Shown here one piece after another: positions 33,201 through 44,366 of a stretch of 64,000 nucleotides of DNA. This stretch comes from Symsagittifera roscoffensis. Its lineage: Eukaryota; Xenacoelomorpha; Acoela; Convolutidae. Location of the stretch: positions 18,979,639-19,043,638 of the forward strand of contig NC_087067.1 in the NCBI RefSeq assembly GCF_963678635.1, given 5' to 3'. The position numbers and the translations under genes are program-made. The notes beneath the pieces are model-generated. The model saw nothing but the letters and a program-made list of their open reading frames with translations. It was not told the origin of the DNA and searched no databases. Every line of letters begins with the position of its first letter. The first letter of the stretch is position 1.

Positions 33201-36200
33201 GTGTAGAAGATACGTTTAAACTAATATACAGCCAAACTCAAGTTACGCCACCTCCTAAAAAGAGGAAATTAAGTGCGAAAAATGAGGATTCATTGGAAAA
33301 ACACGAGGATAATTTAGTTTTAAACTCAAATGAGGCAAGTGAAGACGTGCCATTGGCGAAGATTGCGAGTAGTCTTGAGAAAAAAGGCAATAAAAGTAGT
33401 AAAAGCAAAAGCAAGAAGGGAAAGAAAAGTAAGAAAAAGAAAAAGAAAGAAGATTCGGATGATGAAACTGAAAGAGAGGACAGATCTGATTCGGAAGATG
33501 ACGAGGAAGTGATTTACCCAGGCGAAGAAGGTGATTTTTTTCAAGCAATACTTTCGAAATGATATTTAACTCAATAAAAAAGTGTTTCTATATTTCTATT
33601 GAAAATAGAAGGGTTTGCAATGTAGTAAGTGTGGGTCTGAATAATATTTAAGTTCGCAAGTAGCTTTTAGTAACAGTATCTTTGTTCTTTTTCAGACTAC
33701 GAAGGCTGCAAAGTGTGTTTGAAAAGGAGCAAACCGAACACGATCCTTCTGTGTGACTCATGTGATTCGTCCTTCCACATGGCATGTCTCAGACCACCTC
33801 TCTTCGTCATACCTGAACAAGTCAGTAAATGCCTGTGTAAAAAGTATCCTCAGTAGCCTTTGTAAAAATTGCCTCGGTAAAAGATTATTTGACCTGTGAT
33901 TTTTTGTGTAGTTATGGAAATCTTAAGCAAATTGAGATAAACATTTTGTGCTATTTTCAGTAACGCGTCCCGCAACCGGTGAACAATCCGGCTCAGAAAT
34001 CATTCCGGACTCAATCTTTGTGGTCAAAATAATATCACATAAAAACATATCTCATTCTATTCAACATGGTTTGTTAAGGGGCTGGATATTTTATTTGAAA
34101 ATTAACAAACTCTACTTTACTTTCATTTTGTCGTCATACGAGCAGTCTTTTAAAGAGTAATGATCGTAGTGAGTACTCTTATGTAGGTCTTGCTGATTTT
34201 TTTTTCAGGAAAAAGTCTTAAAATTTGTTCACGCTCAATTTTGATTTTTCGCGGTTCGACTTGTGATTTATTTTCAAGTTCAGTGCGTTTCCATTGTTTA
34301 AAGGAAGGCAAACTCCACAATCGTACAGCAAAAAAGGTCACGAAAAACATGATCGACTTCCAATTTCGAAAATGGAAATTAATTATCAGCTCTCCCAGCA
34401 AAATAAAAGTTTAACCTATTGATCCAGTTTTCTCAAATTGAGTTAATTTTAACAAAAAAATGTCTATGATTAATTGTTCCACGAATTCAGAGAGCTTTAA
34501 GGACATCTGTTTTGTTCTTCGACATTCAAAAGTTTTTTTTCAGTTTCCTTGCGTTCATTACTCTTTTCCAACTGTCAGTTGGCTATGTTTATCTTAGAAA
34601 AACGTACTAAATTTTGTAGGAGTGGTTCTGCCCGTCTTGTTGCCACGAGAAACTGATCGTGGAATTAAGGGCCATTCTAGAAGCAGTGCAGCTGCAGATT
34701 GCCAATACCAACAGGAGGAGGTTCGTGAAGAGATTAGTTGTGAACACTGTACTAATTATCTGCAAGTATTAATGTGTTTTGAGAGCCCAATTAACAGAAT
34801 ATGCATGTATTAATGTTTATTATATAGAACTCATGTAGAATAGATTCATTTCGATATCTCAATTCCGAAGTTTTCATTTTTTGCTTCTCTAGCCCTGTCA
34901 TATATGAAAAGTGGAATATCCAATTGTTTTAGAAAGTATGTATCGTCTCATGTTCCTTTTGGATTCCCTTCATATGTCAACTTTCAACAACAACAGTCAC
35001 TTGAAGAGGTAAAAATAATAAATTTCCATGGCTTCTGTTTTTGCAAATTCACACACAGATTGGATTTTTTTTTCGTAAAACAACTGAACCAAAGCTCACT
35101 TTTGAATCTAAACTTTTAGAAACAAGATTTTTCTCATCTCTTTGGCCATCAAATGTCTCCGATATCACAAGGTCGAAGTCTCAGAGAGAAGAAAAGAGTC
35201 AATTACGGCTACAACGACTTCGACCAAGAGATCAAAGCCGCAATCAGGGCACATAACTCACCGATGAAAGGAGAATCGGTTAATGGGTACTCCTCAGACA
35301 ATTCCTCATCTAACAGGGCAGAGGGTTCACCGTCCAAATATGGAATGCGGTGAGTTTTCAAAAAACAACTTTCTAAATAACTCTCATCCGTCTAAATGTA
35401 CAGATAGTTATTGGGTACAGTTCTACAATGGGGAGCGGTGGTGAAGTGGTTACCTCCACCGCTCAATCGAAAGGTAGGATGTTCGAGGACCACCATGAGC
35501 CGTGCTCGTTGCGTGAGACGACATTACCTAGCCCAGAAAAATAACCAAAAAAAATTGCATGTTCTTAAGCAGGGGCGCAACAGCGGTTCTCCGTAATGAG
35601 CTGTACAGCTCCTATGTTGGTCCATTCCCTGGTGGATAAATTGTCTTACTGAACTATCGTGAACCAAATTTTATCAGGTTCTAAAATAGTGGTAATTTTT
35701 GTTAACAGATTTGTGTGTTATTGGTCGAAGGTCTTTTGAAATCCAGATTGAGAAGGTTTTGTTAAGGGTTTATTTGTGATTCTTCTAAATTCCTGTTGAT
35801 TTATTCGGTATAGACGTTAATTTTTGAAAATAACCCTTAATTTTTGTATTCAATTTTTGGATTTTACCTGTTGACTTGTTTTCTGCGATAGCTACTCTTA
35901 GTGTAATTTTTGTTTGAAAAATTTACAGCGAAACATGCACAAAAAGCGTGATTACTATTCGTGATTTAGATCTTCAAGGCGATTGAACTTTTTGCAACCG
36001 GAGTCGGAATTCAATCAGGATGAAGACTCAAAACAGCAATATAATTCCAACTACAATTCAGAAGCCGAAATCGAAAATGCTAACGAGAACTGCAATAGTC
36101 ATTCCAGCACAGACGAAGCGAATGTTGACGAAGACAATTTCCCGAGAGAGCGAGATGTTGCGAGAAGTAGAATTGATAATCATTTAGTGCCCAGCTCGGA

Positions 36201-39200
36201 AATATTCTCGAATTTAATTGCGGAAACGAGTTGTGATGGAGATCGGAAAACATCCGAAATGCCAGTGGAACCCAACTTAAAATCTTTGCAAGAAATGGAG
36301 TCGAAACGAATAGAAACTGGGCTTAATGGGTCAACTGTTCACTCAAATGGTAGGCGATCACCAGTCAAAGGTGAGTTCTATCCTTAGTTTGATTAGAAAT
36401 GGATCAAATTAGAAGATAATTTTTTTTTATTCTTTAAATTTAATCGTTAGATTCAAACTTCTTTAAGAGATGTAATATAGCCTAAAATGCCATCCTAACT
36501 TTTCTACTTGCTGATATTTTTAGTGGGGAAAATTGCCAAACTTGAAAAACTTCGCCATATGCATTCAGACCCAACTGCGAGACACAATATAGGTGAAACT
36601 CATGAATATACAGAAAACCCTACAAATATGAACCGCAAAGACATGTCCGAAAAAAAGCTACAACATGATAAAAGTTCTCACGATCTGGAAAAACAAGTGT
36701 ATATCGAGAAACCTAGAAGACCACTTTTAACACAGAATGATTACGTATACTATGACGATGCCGAAAGTGATGTAGAAAATGACCTTGAAAAAGGAGAAGA
36801 TCTTCATGATGAATGTAAAAGGACACTTGATTGTGATGTAAATGAATTTGAAAAGAGTGTGAATGGGTTTGATGGAAGATGTAATCGAGAAAAAAGACAG
36901 ACCTCAAAAGGTACAAAATACACAGTAGATGAAGATTTCTGTGCAGACGAATTCAGTGATGAAAAATTAAGGTAAGTTGCACATTTTTTTATTTATTTTT
37001 TTCAGCAGTACTGAATCATTTAATCTAAGTTAACAGAATTGTTCTCACTTGCGAAGCAATATGTTATAGTACGAACTTTCTTTTTTTCCAACCTAAGTCG
37101 CAAATATTGTTGCGACAAAGTCGCAATTATTGTTGCGACTTCAAGCAACAATATTTGCTGCGTCGAATTTGCTGCATCGAATTGAAAATATGATGTTTTG
37201 ATATTATGTTGCACCTTGATATGTAGTTGCACCTTTGCAGCTTATTGATAACATGTGCTTTGACATTCAAATAGTTAAAAGTTTACACAGTTGATGCATT
37301 TTTAATTCATTTAGTGAACAGAAGAAAGCTATTTGTTTCAAACAATATAACAATAATAAAATCTCGATTTCAGAAATTTTTTTTCTTAATATATCTCGCA
37401 ATTTTTCGAAATGCAAAATTTTTACATAATGTGACTTTATGATTTGCGATTTTTTTACATCTTTTTTACAAAGTGTATCTTTTTGTATGTGATGCTACTT
37501 TTGCTGCATCGAATTGGCAATTTATTAGCATATGTAGCTGCATTATTGGTGGCTAGTTAGTGGGAATTTAAGCATCCGTGGCTGACTGGTTAGTGCATGA
37601 GACTCTAATTTGCTAGGTTGCAGATTTTTGGTAATTCGAGTTTTTGCTTAGCCTCTAGTTTTTGCGAATCGAGGCTTATTTCTACTTTTTTTTAAGTTAC
37701 TTGATAGAGCTGCTTTTTGGTCGCGTTCTCGCAAGTGTTTGCGAAGCGCAGCTTCGCCTCTGTGTTCATGTTTGTTTTTTTAATTAGGTCCGTTTATTTT
37801 AAAGAGTAATGAACTTAGTAAAGACTCTTATATAGTTCTTGCTGATTTTTTTGTTTTATTTTTCAGGAAAAAGTCTCAAAATATTGATGCACTTAGGTAT
37901 AATGCACTTTTTGATTGAAATTCATCTGCTGAAAGTGACGTAAAATGCACTCTCCAAATACGAACGTGGAAATGGCGCGAAAAACGTGAACGGTTTCTAG
38001 TTTCGAAAGTGGAATTTATAATTAAGATTTCCCAGCGGAATAAAACTTTACCTATTGATCCAGTTTTCTCAAGTTGGGTTCATGTTATCAAAAAAGCGCC
38101 AATCATGAATTGTTCTCGATATTCAAAGAGCTTAAAGGGCGTCTATTTTTTCTTTGAAATTCGATAGTTTGAGATTTTTTCAAGGAAGTCAGTGTTTTTT
38201 ATTATGTTTACTTGCATTCATTACTCTTTTCCAATCTTCGATTGGCTATGTTTGTTAGGTAGAAAGTATATACAAGAACTTGATTTCCTAACTGGGATCC
38301 GTTGCTTTCCCATAATTACACAATTAATTTTTTCATGGGCTTAGAAATTAGCGTGACTCTTAAACAACTCCGGCATCTTTAACAAAATAAGGAATGTATT
38401 CTTTTCTTTTCAAATCTAGTTTTCTTGCTTAAACTTATCAAGAATTTCAGCTCAGACGAAGAACTCTCAGAAGAGGAGTTTGAAGACGATGAAGAGAACC
38501 CATGGGGAGGAAAAAAGAAGAGGGGTAGAAGGGGGAGACGAGAGGCTGAGAAGAAGAGAAAGAAGCCAGAACTAGAGCCAGAGAGAGTTAGTTCACGTCT
38601 GTCTAGCAGGACGAGAGTAGCTTATTCAGAAGATCCATATGCAGGTATGTAATAGGTTTTAGATGTAAATATTTCCAGCTTATTGGTTTTGACTAATTGT
38701 CGATTCACGTAGTGAAGACTCTTGTATAGGTCTCGATTGTTTTTTTTAGGAAAAGTTTTAAAATTTAATGAGGCTCAAATGTACTTTTTCGCCGTTTGAT
38801 CTTTGATTTATTTTTGGGTTTTGTTCATTCCCGTCAAAAGGAAGGCAAACTCCCCATCGAACAGCAAAAGTGTACAGGTCACGAAAAACAGGATCGACTT
38901 CTAGTTAAGAAAGTGGCATTTAGTTTTCAGATTTCCCCAGCGGAATAAAAAATATATCAACTGATTCAGTTTTCTCAAATTAAGTTGCTCATATCAAAAA
39001 AGAGTCGATCGTAAATTGTTCTTGAAATTCAAAGATCTTTAACTCTATCTATTTTTATTTTAAAATTCGAAAGTTGAACTTTTTCCGAAAATAGTGTTTT
39101 TTTCTGATACTGCCTGAATAGTTACTACCATAAGCGGGATAAGGCGGTACCATTATATTCAGGAATAAATAATTTGTTTGTTAATAGATGATGTTGAGAA

Positions 39201-39264
39201 ATATGCAATCGACGGAAGCAATCGTCCACCAAGAACAGCTCGCCGGTATTTCGACGGCCTATAA
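30225..39264 (+). CDS. RSF1: Remodelling and spacing factor 1 homologue (RSF1-like)
   Basis: Thirteen exons agree in phase: 30225-30429, 30799-30992, 31436-31641, 32195-32498, 32804-33530, 33696-33820, 34620-34720, 34933-35008, 35120-35349, 35970-36370, 36524-36971, 38451-38644, 39188-39264 (1095 codons plus stop; human RSF1 is about 1440). Residues ~25-68 (FAAILSFLYHYALLLG) are the DDT-like start; ~69-215 match the RSF1 WHIM-type region (W-D-S-W, GSDEKGLIYWYFED, YREEQDD). A C4HC3 PHD finger spans ~546-600 (CKVC, LLCDSCDSSFHMACLRPP, FCPSC). RSLREKKRVNYGYNDFDQEI matches the human motif after the PHD. The rest is acidic or basic low-complexity sequence (KKGKKSKKKKKK, SDEELSEEEFEDDEEN). In other animals RSF1 pairs with ISWI (SNF2H) to space nucleosomes; the nucleus is inferred. 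Exon 7 could instead end at 34765, also in phase. Start: first ATG of exon 1. Confidence 0.9.
34153..34589 (+). mobile_element. Family B element, full-length, in the intron splitting the PHD finger
   Basis: It starts AAGAGTAATGATCG (34153) with the 5' palindrome AAGAGT...ACTCTT and ends 'CGTTCATTACTCTTTTCC', hairpin CCAAC-TGTCA-GTTGG and CTATGTT at 34589. At about 437 bp it is the clearest whole copy and is a good reference for the family. No coding. It ends 30 bp before RSF1 exon 7. Confidence 0.75.
35432..35500 (+). repeat. tRNA-derived SINE-like sequence in RSF1 intron 9
   Basis: 'GGTGGTGAAGTGGTTACCTC' resembles an A box and 'GGATGTTCGAGGACC' a B box, ~35 nt apart. No intact cloverleaf or anticodon arm can be assigned. 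Probably the head of a SINE. Confidence 0.45.
37040..37765 (+). mobile_element. Family C hairpin-ended element, copy 3 (RSF1 intron 11)
   Basis: 5' CACTTGC at 37046 (palindrome decayed). The tRNA-like module lies at about 37566-37634 (GTGGCTGACTGGTTAGTGC...). Inverted copy CGCAAGTGT at 37731, then the perfect 3' hairpin GCGAAGC-GCA-GCTTCGC (37741-37757) and CTCTGTGTT. An internal run of 'gtcgcaa/ttgttgcgac' palindromes lies at 37090-37165. Non-coding. Confidence 0.65.
37802..38252 (+). mobile_element. Family B element, full-length, variant interior (RSF1 intron 11)
   Basis: It starts AAGAGTAATGAACTTAG (37802) and ends 'GCATTCATTACTCTTTTCC', hairpin CCAATC-TTC-GATTGG and CTATGTT. It has the same variant interior as the nested copies at 14323 and 24361, here standing alone, directly after a family C element. 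Confidence 0.75.
38700..39113 (+). mobile_element. Family B element, truncated at both ends (RSF1 last intron)
   Basis: 'cgtagtgaagactcttgtataggtc'-type start, 'actttttcgccgtttgat', 'aaggaaggcaaactccc' and 'gaaattcaaagatcttta' follow the family B order. The first bases and the 3' terminal repeat plus hairpin are gone. Confidence 0.6.
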
Positions 39265-39606
39265 GCAAATACGATAGCTTTTAAGAATGGGATGAACAGA
39301 ATTGTTTAACCAAAAACGAACCTTTGTCAAAGTGAGAACAGAAAGCGTCTTCTGCAAATATAGAGTAAAATGTTTCCATGTTTTTGAAATTTCCGTGATT
39401 TAGTTTTATCAAGTTTACAAATTAGTTCTACGTCTTTTTTGTTCATTATTTAAAAAAATGTTTATTAACTATCTTTTTTGCCGAATATTTGTGAAGATTT
39501 ATTGTAAATTATGTCTATTTCATTTTATTTGTTCCAAGTATGGTAATGTTGCCTAGCTGAATTACAGAATTAGTTCAACCGTTTTATTTTTATTGGTTCA
39601 TTAGGG

Positions 39607-39790
39607 GTGTAGGAAATTAGACGTCAAGCAAATTAGGCGATCAGAAAGTAACTGAATTTAGACGTAACTTGACAGTAACTTAAGTGCAAATTGCGTGAAA
39701 ATTGTTTACAGACTTAAATTAACTTTTGGATGAATAAACACTAATTGTGCAACCAAAAATCAGGCTATTGATGTCACAGTTCGATATAAT
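39607..39790. repeat. MITE fragment, left terminal repeat
   Basis: 'GTGTAGGAAATTAGACGTCA' and 'AGCAAATTAGGCG' match the terminal inverted repeat of the MITE at 60274-60462. The right end was not found. Confidence 0.4.
39733..39738 (+). promoter_or_regulatory. Candidate polyadenylation signal of the RSF1 homologue
   Basis: AATAAA lies 469 nt after the stop codon. It is a candidate only because of its position. Confidence 0.3.
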
Positions 39791-40489
39791 GTTTTATAAT
39801 TAAATTAAAATATAAATTCTTAATCAGCTCTGGAATAATATACTCATTTTGTTTTTTCTGTAACTTTTTTCCCTGTAACAAACTTTCTTCACAGGATCTC
39901 TATTTTTAGCACGTTGCACGCTTAACAGCTGCAGTTAAACAGCTGTTCCAGAGCTACTGAAAGGATACTGAGTCTACAGCCAAAAAATTTTTTTGATATA
40001 AACTGGTTTTTTTGTCGGCTCGAATGATTTCGACTCAATTTTTGTCGGCTTGCCAGGTTTTTAATTCTGCAAATTTTTTGGTAGAATTTTCAATAACTTT
40101 TTTCTTTGTCAAGTTTTAAATGCAGTTCATGTTTTTCTGGTTCTTATACGCGCCGAAATTTTATGTTAGAAAAGAATTTTTTGAAACTTTGTGCTAGAAT
40201 TTTTTTTGCATTTGAATTTTCTGTTTTTGTTTTTGGAGGCCAGGTTTTTGCTTTATTTTCTTGCTCTACAAGTGCATAGAATTAGTAAAGGTATTAATTG
40301 GTTTGGTGTATTTTAGTTTAGAGCAGTTTTACTCGAAATCAATTCAAGTTGATGGCATAGCGTATTGATTTCATGTCTAATTTTACTCGAAAAAAATTCA
40401 TAGTTTTTCAGAAAGTTTGTTTTGCAATTTTGATTTGACTGTTTTGTGTACGAAAGGTTGTGACGAGTTTCGCACGAAAATCAGAAGTT

Positions 40490-41095
40490 CGGTTCTTTCT
40501 GGCGAAAATGCTAAGAAAAAAACCATTTCAACAATTGCCACCAGTTCAATTAGTCCTGTGCATAAAGTTGTTTACGGGAAAAAGTCTAGTACCCGATTGC
40601 AATACTCTTGCTATTGCGAGGGTAAAAACTTGAAAAATAATTGCAAGTTTTAAACAATTTCCGCAAAAATTGTTTAAAACTTGAGTTTATTTTCATTTTT
40701 TTACCCTTTCGATAGCAAGAGTATTGCAATCGGGTACTAGAATTTTTTCCCGAAACAATTTTATGCACTCGACTCATTGAACTGGTGGCGATGGTTGAAA
40801 TGGTTTTTTTTTGCGGCAATTGCTTAAAACTTGATTTTATTTCCATTTTTTTACCCTTGCAATAGCAAGAGTATTGCAATCGGGTACTAGACTTTTTTCC
40901 CGTAAATAACTTTATGCACTCGACTCATTAGACTTGTGGCAATTGTTGAAATGGTTTTTTTGCGGCAATTGTTTAAAACTTGCATTTATTTTTCATTTTT
41001 TACCCTTGCCTATAGCAAGAGTATTGAAATCGCGTACTAGACTTTTTTCCCGTGAACAAAATTATGCACAGGACTTACCGGACTGATTGAAATGG
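40490..41095. repeat. ~150-bp repeat: one inverted copy followed by three direct copies
   Basis: GCAAGAGTATTGCAATCGGG and derivatives occur at 40715, 40865 and 41015 (150-bp period). An inverted copy (CAATACTCTTGCTATTG) lies at 40600, making a large palindrome centred near 40665 of roughly 150 bp per arm. Each unit contains 'TTTTTACCCTT', 'CGGGTACTAGA' and 'TTTATGCACTCGACTC'. Open frames across it (40417-40653 plus, 40586-40879 minus) are products of the repeat. Confidence 0.75.
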
Positions 41096-41130
41096 TGGCA
41101 CCTTGGTGCATAATGAATTCAAATTTTGTA

Positions 41131-42079
41131 GAGTCTCTTGCTCACTTAGCCTGGTGGAAACGAATACGCCTGGGATGGCAAAGGTCGAGGGTTCGAATCT
41201 GACCAGGACCAATTTTTTTTTTTTAAAGTAATTGTTCCGGTTCAAAAAAACTTCGGCCCAATATTTGTCTCCTTATGTGTTTTCGGCTTAGTTGCCACAT
41301 CAAAGAATTGTTTACTTTAGCTGTAAACAATTTTAACTGCAGTTGTTTTTAGCAATTTAAAAATCCGTATGAATAGAAGTTCATTTTTCACATTGGTTAA
41401 AGTTTCTGTTTTTTTGTCTTTCTTTATCGGCTTAATAATTTCGGCCTAATTAATATCGACTTAGTGGATTTTGTATGCATGTGTGAGCTCTGAGGGGAAG
41501 GGACTTGACATTTCCTATAAGTTAGAGTTTTTGTATTTCTTTTCGGCTTGAAGGGTTTTTTCGGCTTTGTTACCGATTGGTAATTATAAATTCAAATGGA
41601 ATCAACCATCCGGCGCATCTGTCGTAGAGGTAAAACAACTGCTTGAGACGGCAAAGATTTGCGGTTCAATACGGACGGGGCCTTTTTTTATGCAAACTAG
41701 AGTTTTTTCTTTTTCGGATCATCGTCCCTCGGTTTGTTTTTGTCGGCTTAGTTCCCGTAGCTTGGCTTAGCTTTGTTCCAAGTTGCTGTAATCCCCATGT
41801 TTGAGACTTCAGACGACAAAGACCGGGGGATTGGTTCCAACTGAGACATGTTTTTCTTTGTCTGCTTGGTTCCGCAGAAAGGACTATTTGTTTGGAAACT
41901 TGGCTTCTGTATAGCGTTCCCAAAGCTCTTTCTATAGTGTCTGACGGTGCAGGCAATTTGTTTAGGCTATTTTGGGCTTTTGTAATTTTTTTTTACAAAA
42001 ACGATTTTTTTCCGTTTGTTTTTCATAGTCATTCGTATTTGTATTGCAAGTGGTGCGAAGCACAGCTTTGCCTCTGTGT
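41131..42079 (+). mobile_element. Family C-type block(s) with tRNA-like modules
   Basis: A tRNA-like module at 41140-41213 has A-box-like TGGTGGAAACGAATACGCC and a good B box (GAGGGTTCGAATCTGACC). A second at about 41598-41672 has GTAGAGGTAAAACAACTGC and GCGGTTCAATACGG. The block ends in hairpin GCGAAGC-ACA-GCTTTGC (42055-42071) and CTCTGTGTT, preceded by GCAAGTGG. Whether it is one or two elements is unclear. Non-coding. Confidence 0.5.
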
Positions 42080-42429
42080 TCATTACAATCTTACTTGATA
42101 GCACATAATATATTGGGCTTTTTTATCCTCAATTCTTCTTGTAAGATATGCAGGTTGTCTGGTTGCAAGAGTTTAAGCAAAGTTTTCCTGTAAATTTAGG
42201 AATTTTTGGATCTCGCTTTTTTTATCGTTTCCATTTATTGGTTATGAGAAAAAATGAACTAAATTTATGACGTCAGAATCTGTCTTATGTTTTAGATAAT
42301 TGGTATTTATATTATTTGCAAAAAGGTTTTTCCTGATTTCTTTGCTGAGGGTTTCTTCAGAATTCATTCAAGATTTTCACTTTTCGTTTGAGACATTATC
42401 TTTAAATTGTTTTTAAAGATTTTATTTTG

Positions 42430-42475
42430 TATCGCCAGTGGTGCGAAGCTCAGCTTTGCCTGCGTGCAAAGTTTG
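42430..42475 (+). repeat. Isolated family C 3' end
   Basis: 'CGCCAGTGGTGCGAAGCTCA' followed by GCTTTGCCTGCGTGC repeats the terminal hairpin (42443-42459) 388 bp after the previous one. Confidence 0.5.
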
Positions 42476-42739
42476 TATTTCTCAAGAATCCTATATCTGA
42501 AGCCGAATAGCGTTTTAGTTTTCGTTGTTTGTTCATTTTTCACTAAGTGCTCATTCACTTCCCAAGTGTAATATGAATTTATTGTTCATGAATTAAAATG
42601 GTGAGGAACGATTATTAAAAAGGGGATAACCGTTTATTAAAATGGGAACGAACTTTGTATTCAGGTGTGTTTTAGTTTTTCTTTTTTTTTCACCACACAA
42701 AATCAGGTAATGCAATGGGGTAGTAGTCTTTTCCCCATA

Positions 42740-43987
42740 TCTATTATCTATTTTATGTTTAAATGCGGGCTTCACTATCTCGCCATGTTTAAGCTTTTCA
42801 ACGTATTATTTTTGCATGTTTAAGCTATATTGTGTATTGCAAAGGTTAAGATTTTTTTTTCGATTTTCTAATTTGATATAGTGGTTATTTTACCGAGTTT
42901 AAATGAAGCAGCCCAATATCGAATTAGGGATTGCGAATTTGGCCTCCAATTTTGAATGCTCGAATCATTTTAGTTGACGAGACAAGACAATTTTTTCAAA
43001 AATTTTCAGAAATTTCAAAAAACAAAATAATTTACAAAACTTGAAGTTCCCAACCCTGTAGTTGGGGGCTGTCAGAATACTCTAAGGAGTTACAAATCTT
43101 GCCTCCAAATATGATTGTTCAATTCCTTGTAGTTCTGGAGATATGACGTTTTTTGTGATTTTTTCAGGAAACTTATCTTAATTTTTTTTCGCAAAATCTG
43201 AAATTCGCAACCCTGTAATTGGGTCCTGTCAGAGTAATCTCAAAAATTGTGAATCTTGCTTCCAAATATGACTGCTCAATTCTTTGTAGTTTTCGAGATA
43301 TGACGTTTTTTGTGATTTTTCGAAAATTCTCAGAAAACTTAAGTTATTATCAGTTTTTAAAAATCTGAAATTCCCAACCATGTAGTTAGGTCCGGTCAGA
43401 GTACTCTCAAAGATTGCGAATCTTGCCTCCAAGTATGACTGCTCAATTCTTTGTAGTTTTCGAGATATGACGTTTTTTGTGATTTTTTCAAAACTTTTCA
43501 GAAAACTTATATTATTATTATTCTTCAAAATTCTGAAATTCCCAACCCGGTGGTTAGGTCCTGTCAGAGTACTCTCAAGTATTGCGGTTCTTGCCTTCAA
43601 ATATGACTGCTCAATTCTTTGTAGTTTCCGAGATGTGACGTTTTTTGTGATTTTTTCTAAATTTTCAGAAAGTTTAAATTCATTCTTTTTTTCAAAATTC
43701 TTAGGTTCAAAAAAACTCACAAGAATCCTAACCCTATAGTAGGGTGCTCTCAGGGACTCTCAGTGGTTGCAAATCTGGCCTCCGAATTTCTCCAGAGCCT
43801 CATTAACTTTTCGAGATGGTGCTTTTAAAATGGGAATTGAAAAAAAAATTAAAAGTTCGAAATTACCAACCCTGAAATTGGGTGCAGTCAGAGTACACTA
43901 AAAGTTAGCAGATGTTGTTTCCAATATGTGCGGTTTTTCATGAGTTGTCGAAAAATTTCGAAGCCCCGAAGGTGCATTAAACGCTAG
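42740..43987 (+). mobile_element. Non-autonomous Helitron, family A copy 2
   Basis: TCTATTATC...AAATGCGGGCTTCACTATC begins after A at 42739. The end is hairpin GCCCC-GAA-GGTGC (43963-43975), 12 nt, and CTAG at 43987, then T. The interior has about five or six ~165-bp units (TGACTGCTCAATTCTTTGTA). The 163-codon minus-strand frame inside is created by the repeats. Shorter than copy 1 because it has fewer units. Confidence 0.8.
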
Positions 43988-44162
43988 TATAATTTAATTC
44001 TGGACAATCTCCAGTTTCACCCAAGTTGCCCTTTTAGCAGCTCTAATTCTTGGTCTAGACTTAGTGTGTTTCGAGTTAACGAGTTACTGGGTCTTCAGCT
44101 TTGATTTTTTTGTTGGCTTAATTGGTTTCGTTGTTTTATCCATTAATATCTATATTTCTATA

Positions 44163-44163
44163 A

Positions 44164-44199
<36 letters not shown>

Positions 44200-44201
44200 A
44201 C
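44163..44201 (+). repeat. (CTAT)n microsatellite
   Basis: About nine perfect CTAT units, just upstream of Helitron copy 3, whose own start is also CTAT-rich. Confidence 0.9.
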
Positions 44202-44366
44202 TAATTTTGCATGTTTAACGAGAGAATTTTTTAACGGTTAAGCTTTATCATATTTTGCAAGGCTTAAGAAAATTTTTCAATGAAGTTTCCGCAAGGTCAT
44301 CAATTTTTTGAGGTCAAATAAAGTTTGTCTGTCTGTATACCTGCTTTTTCATCTATCTGTTATCTA

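Noticed and set aside
33255-33548. Minus-strand frames over RSF1 exon 5
   Set aside because: They are shadows of the Lys/Glu/Ser-rich coding exon on the plus strand.
43229-43720. 163-codon open frame on the minus strand
   Set aside because: It runs across the ~165-bp Helitron units and its peptide repeats with them; no independent sign of coding.
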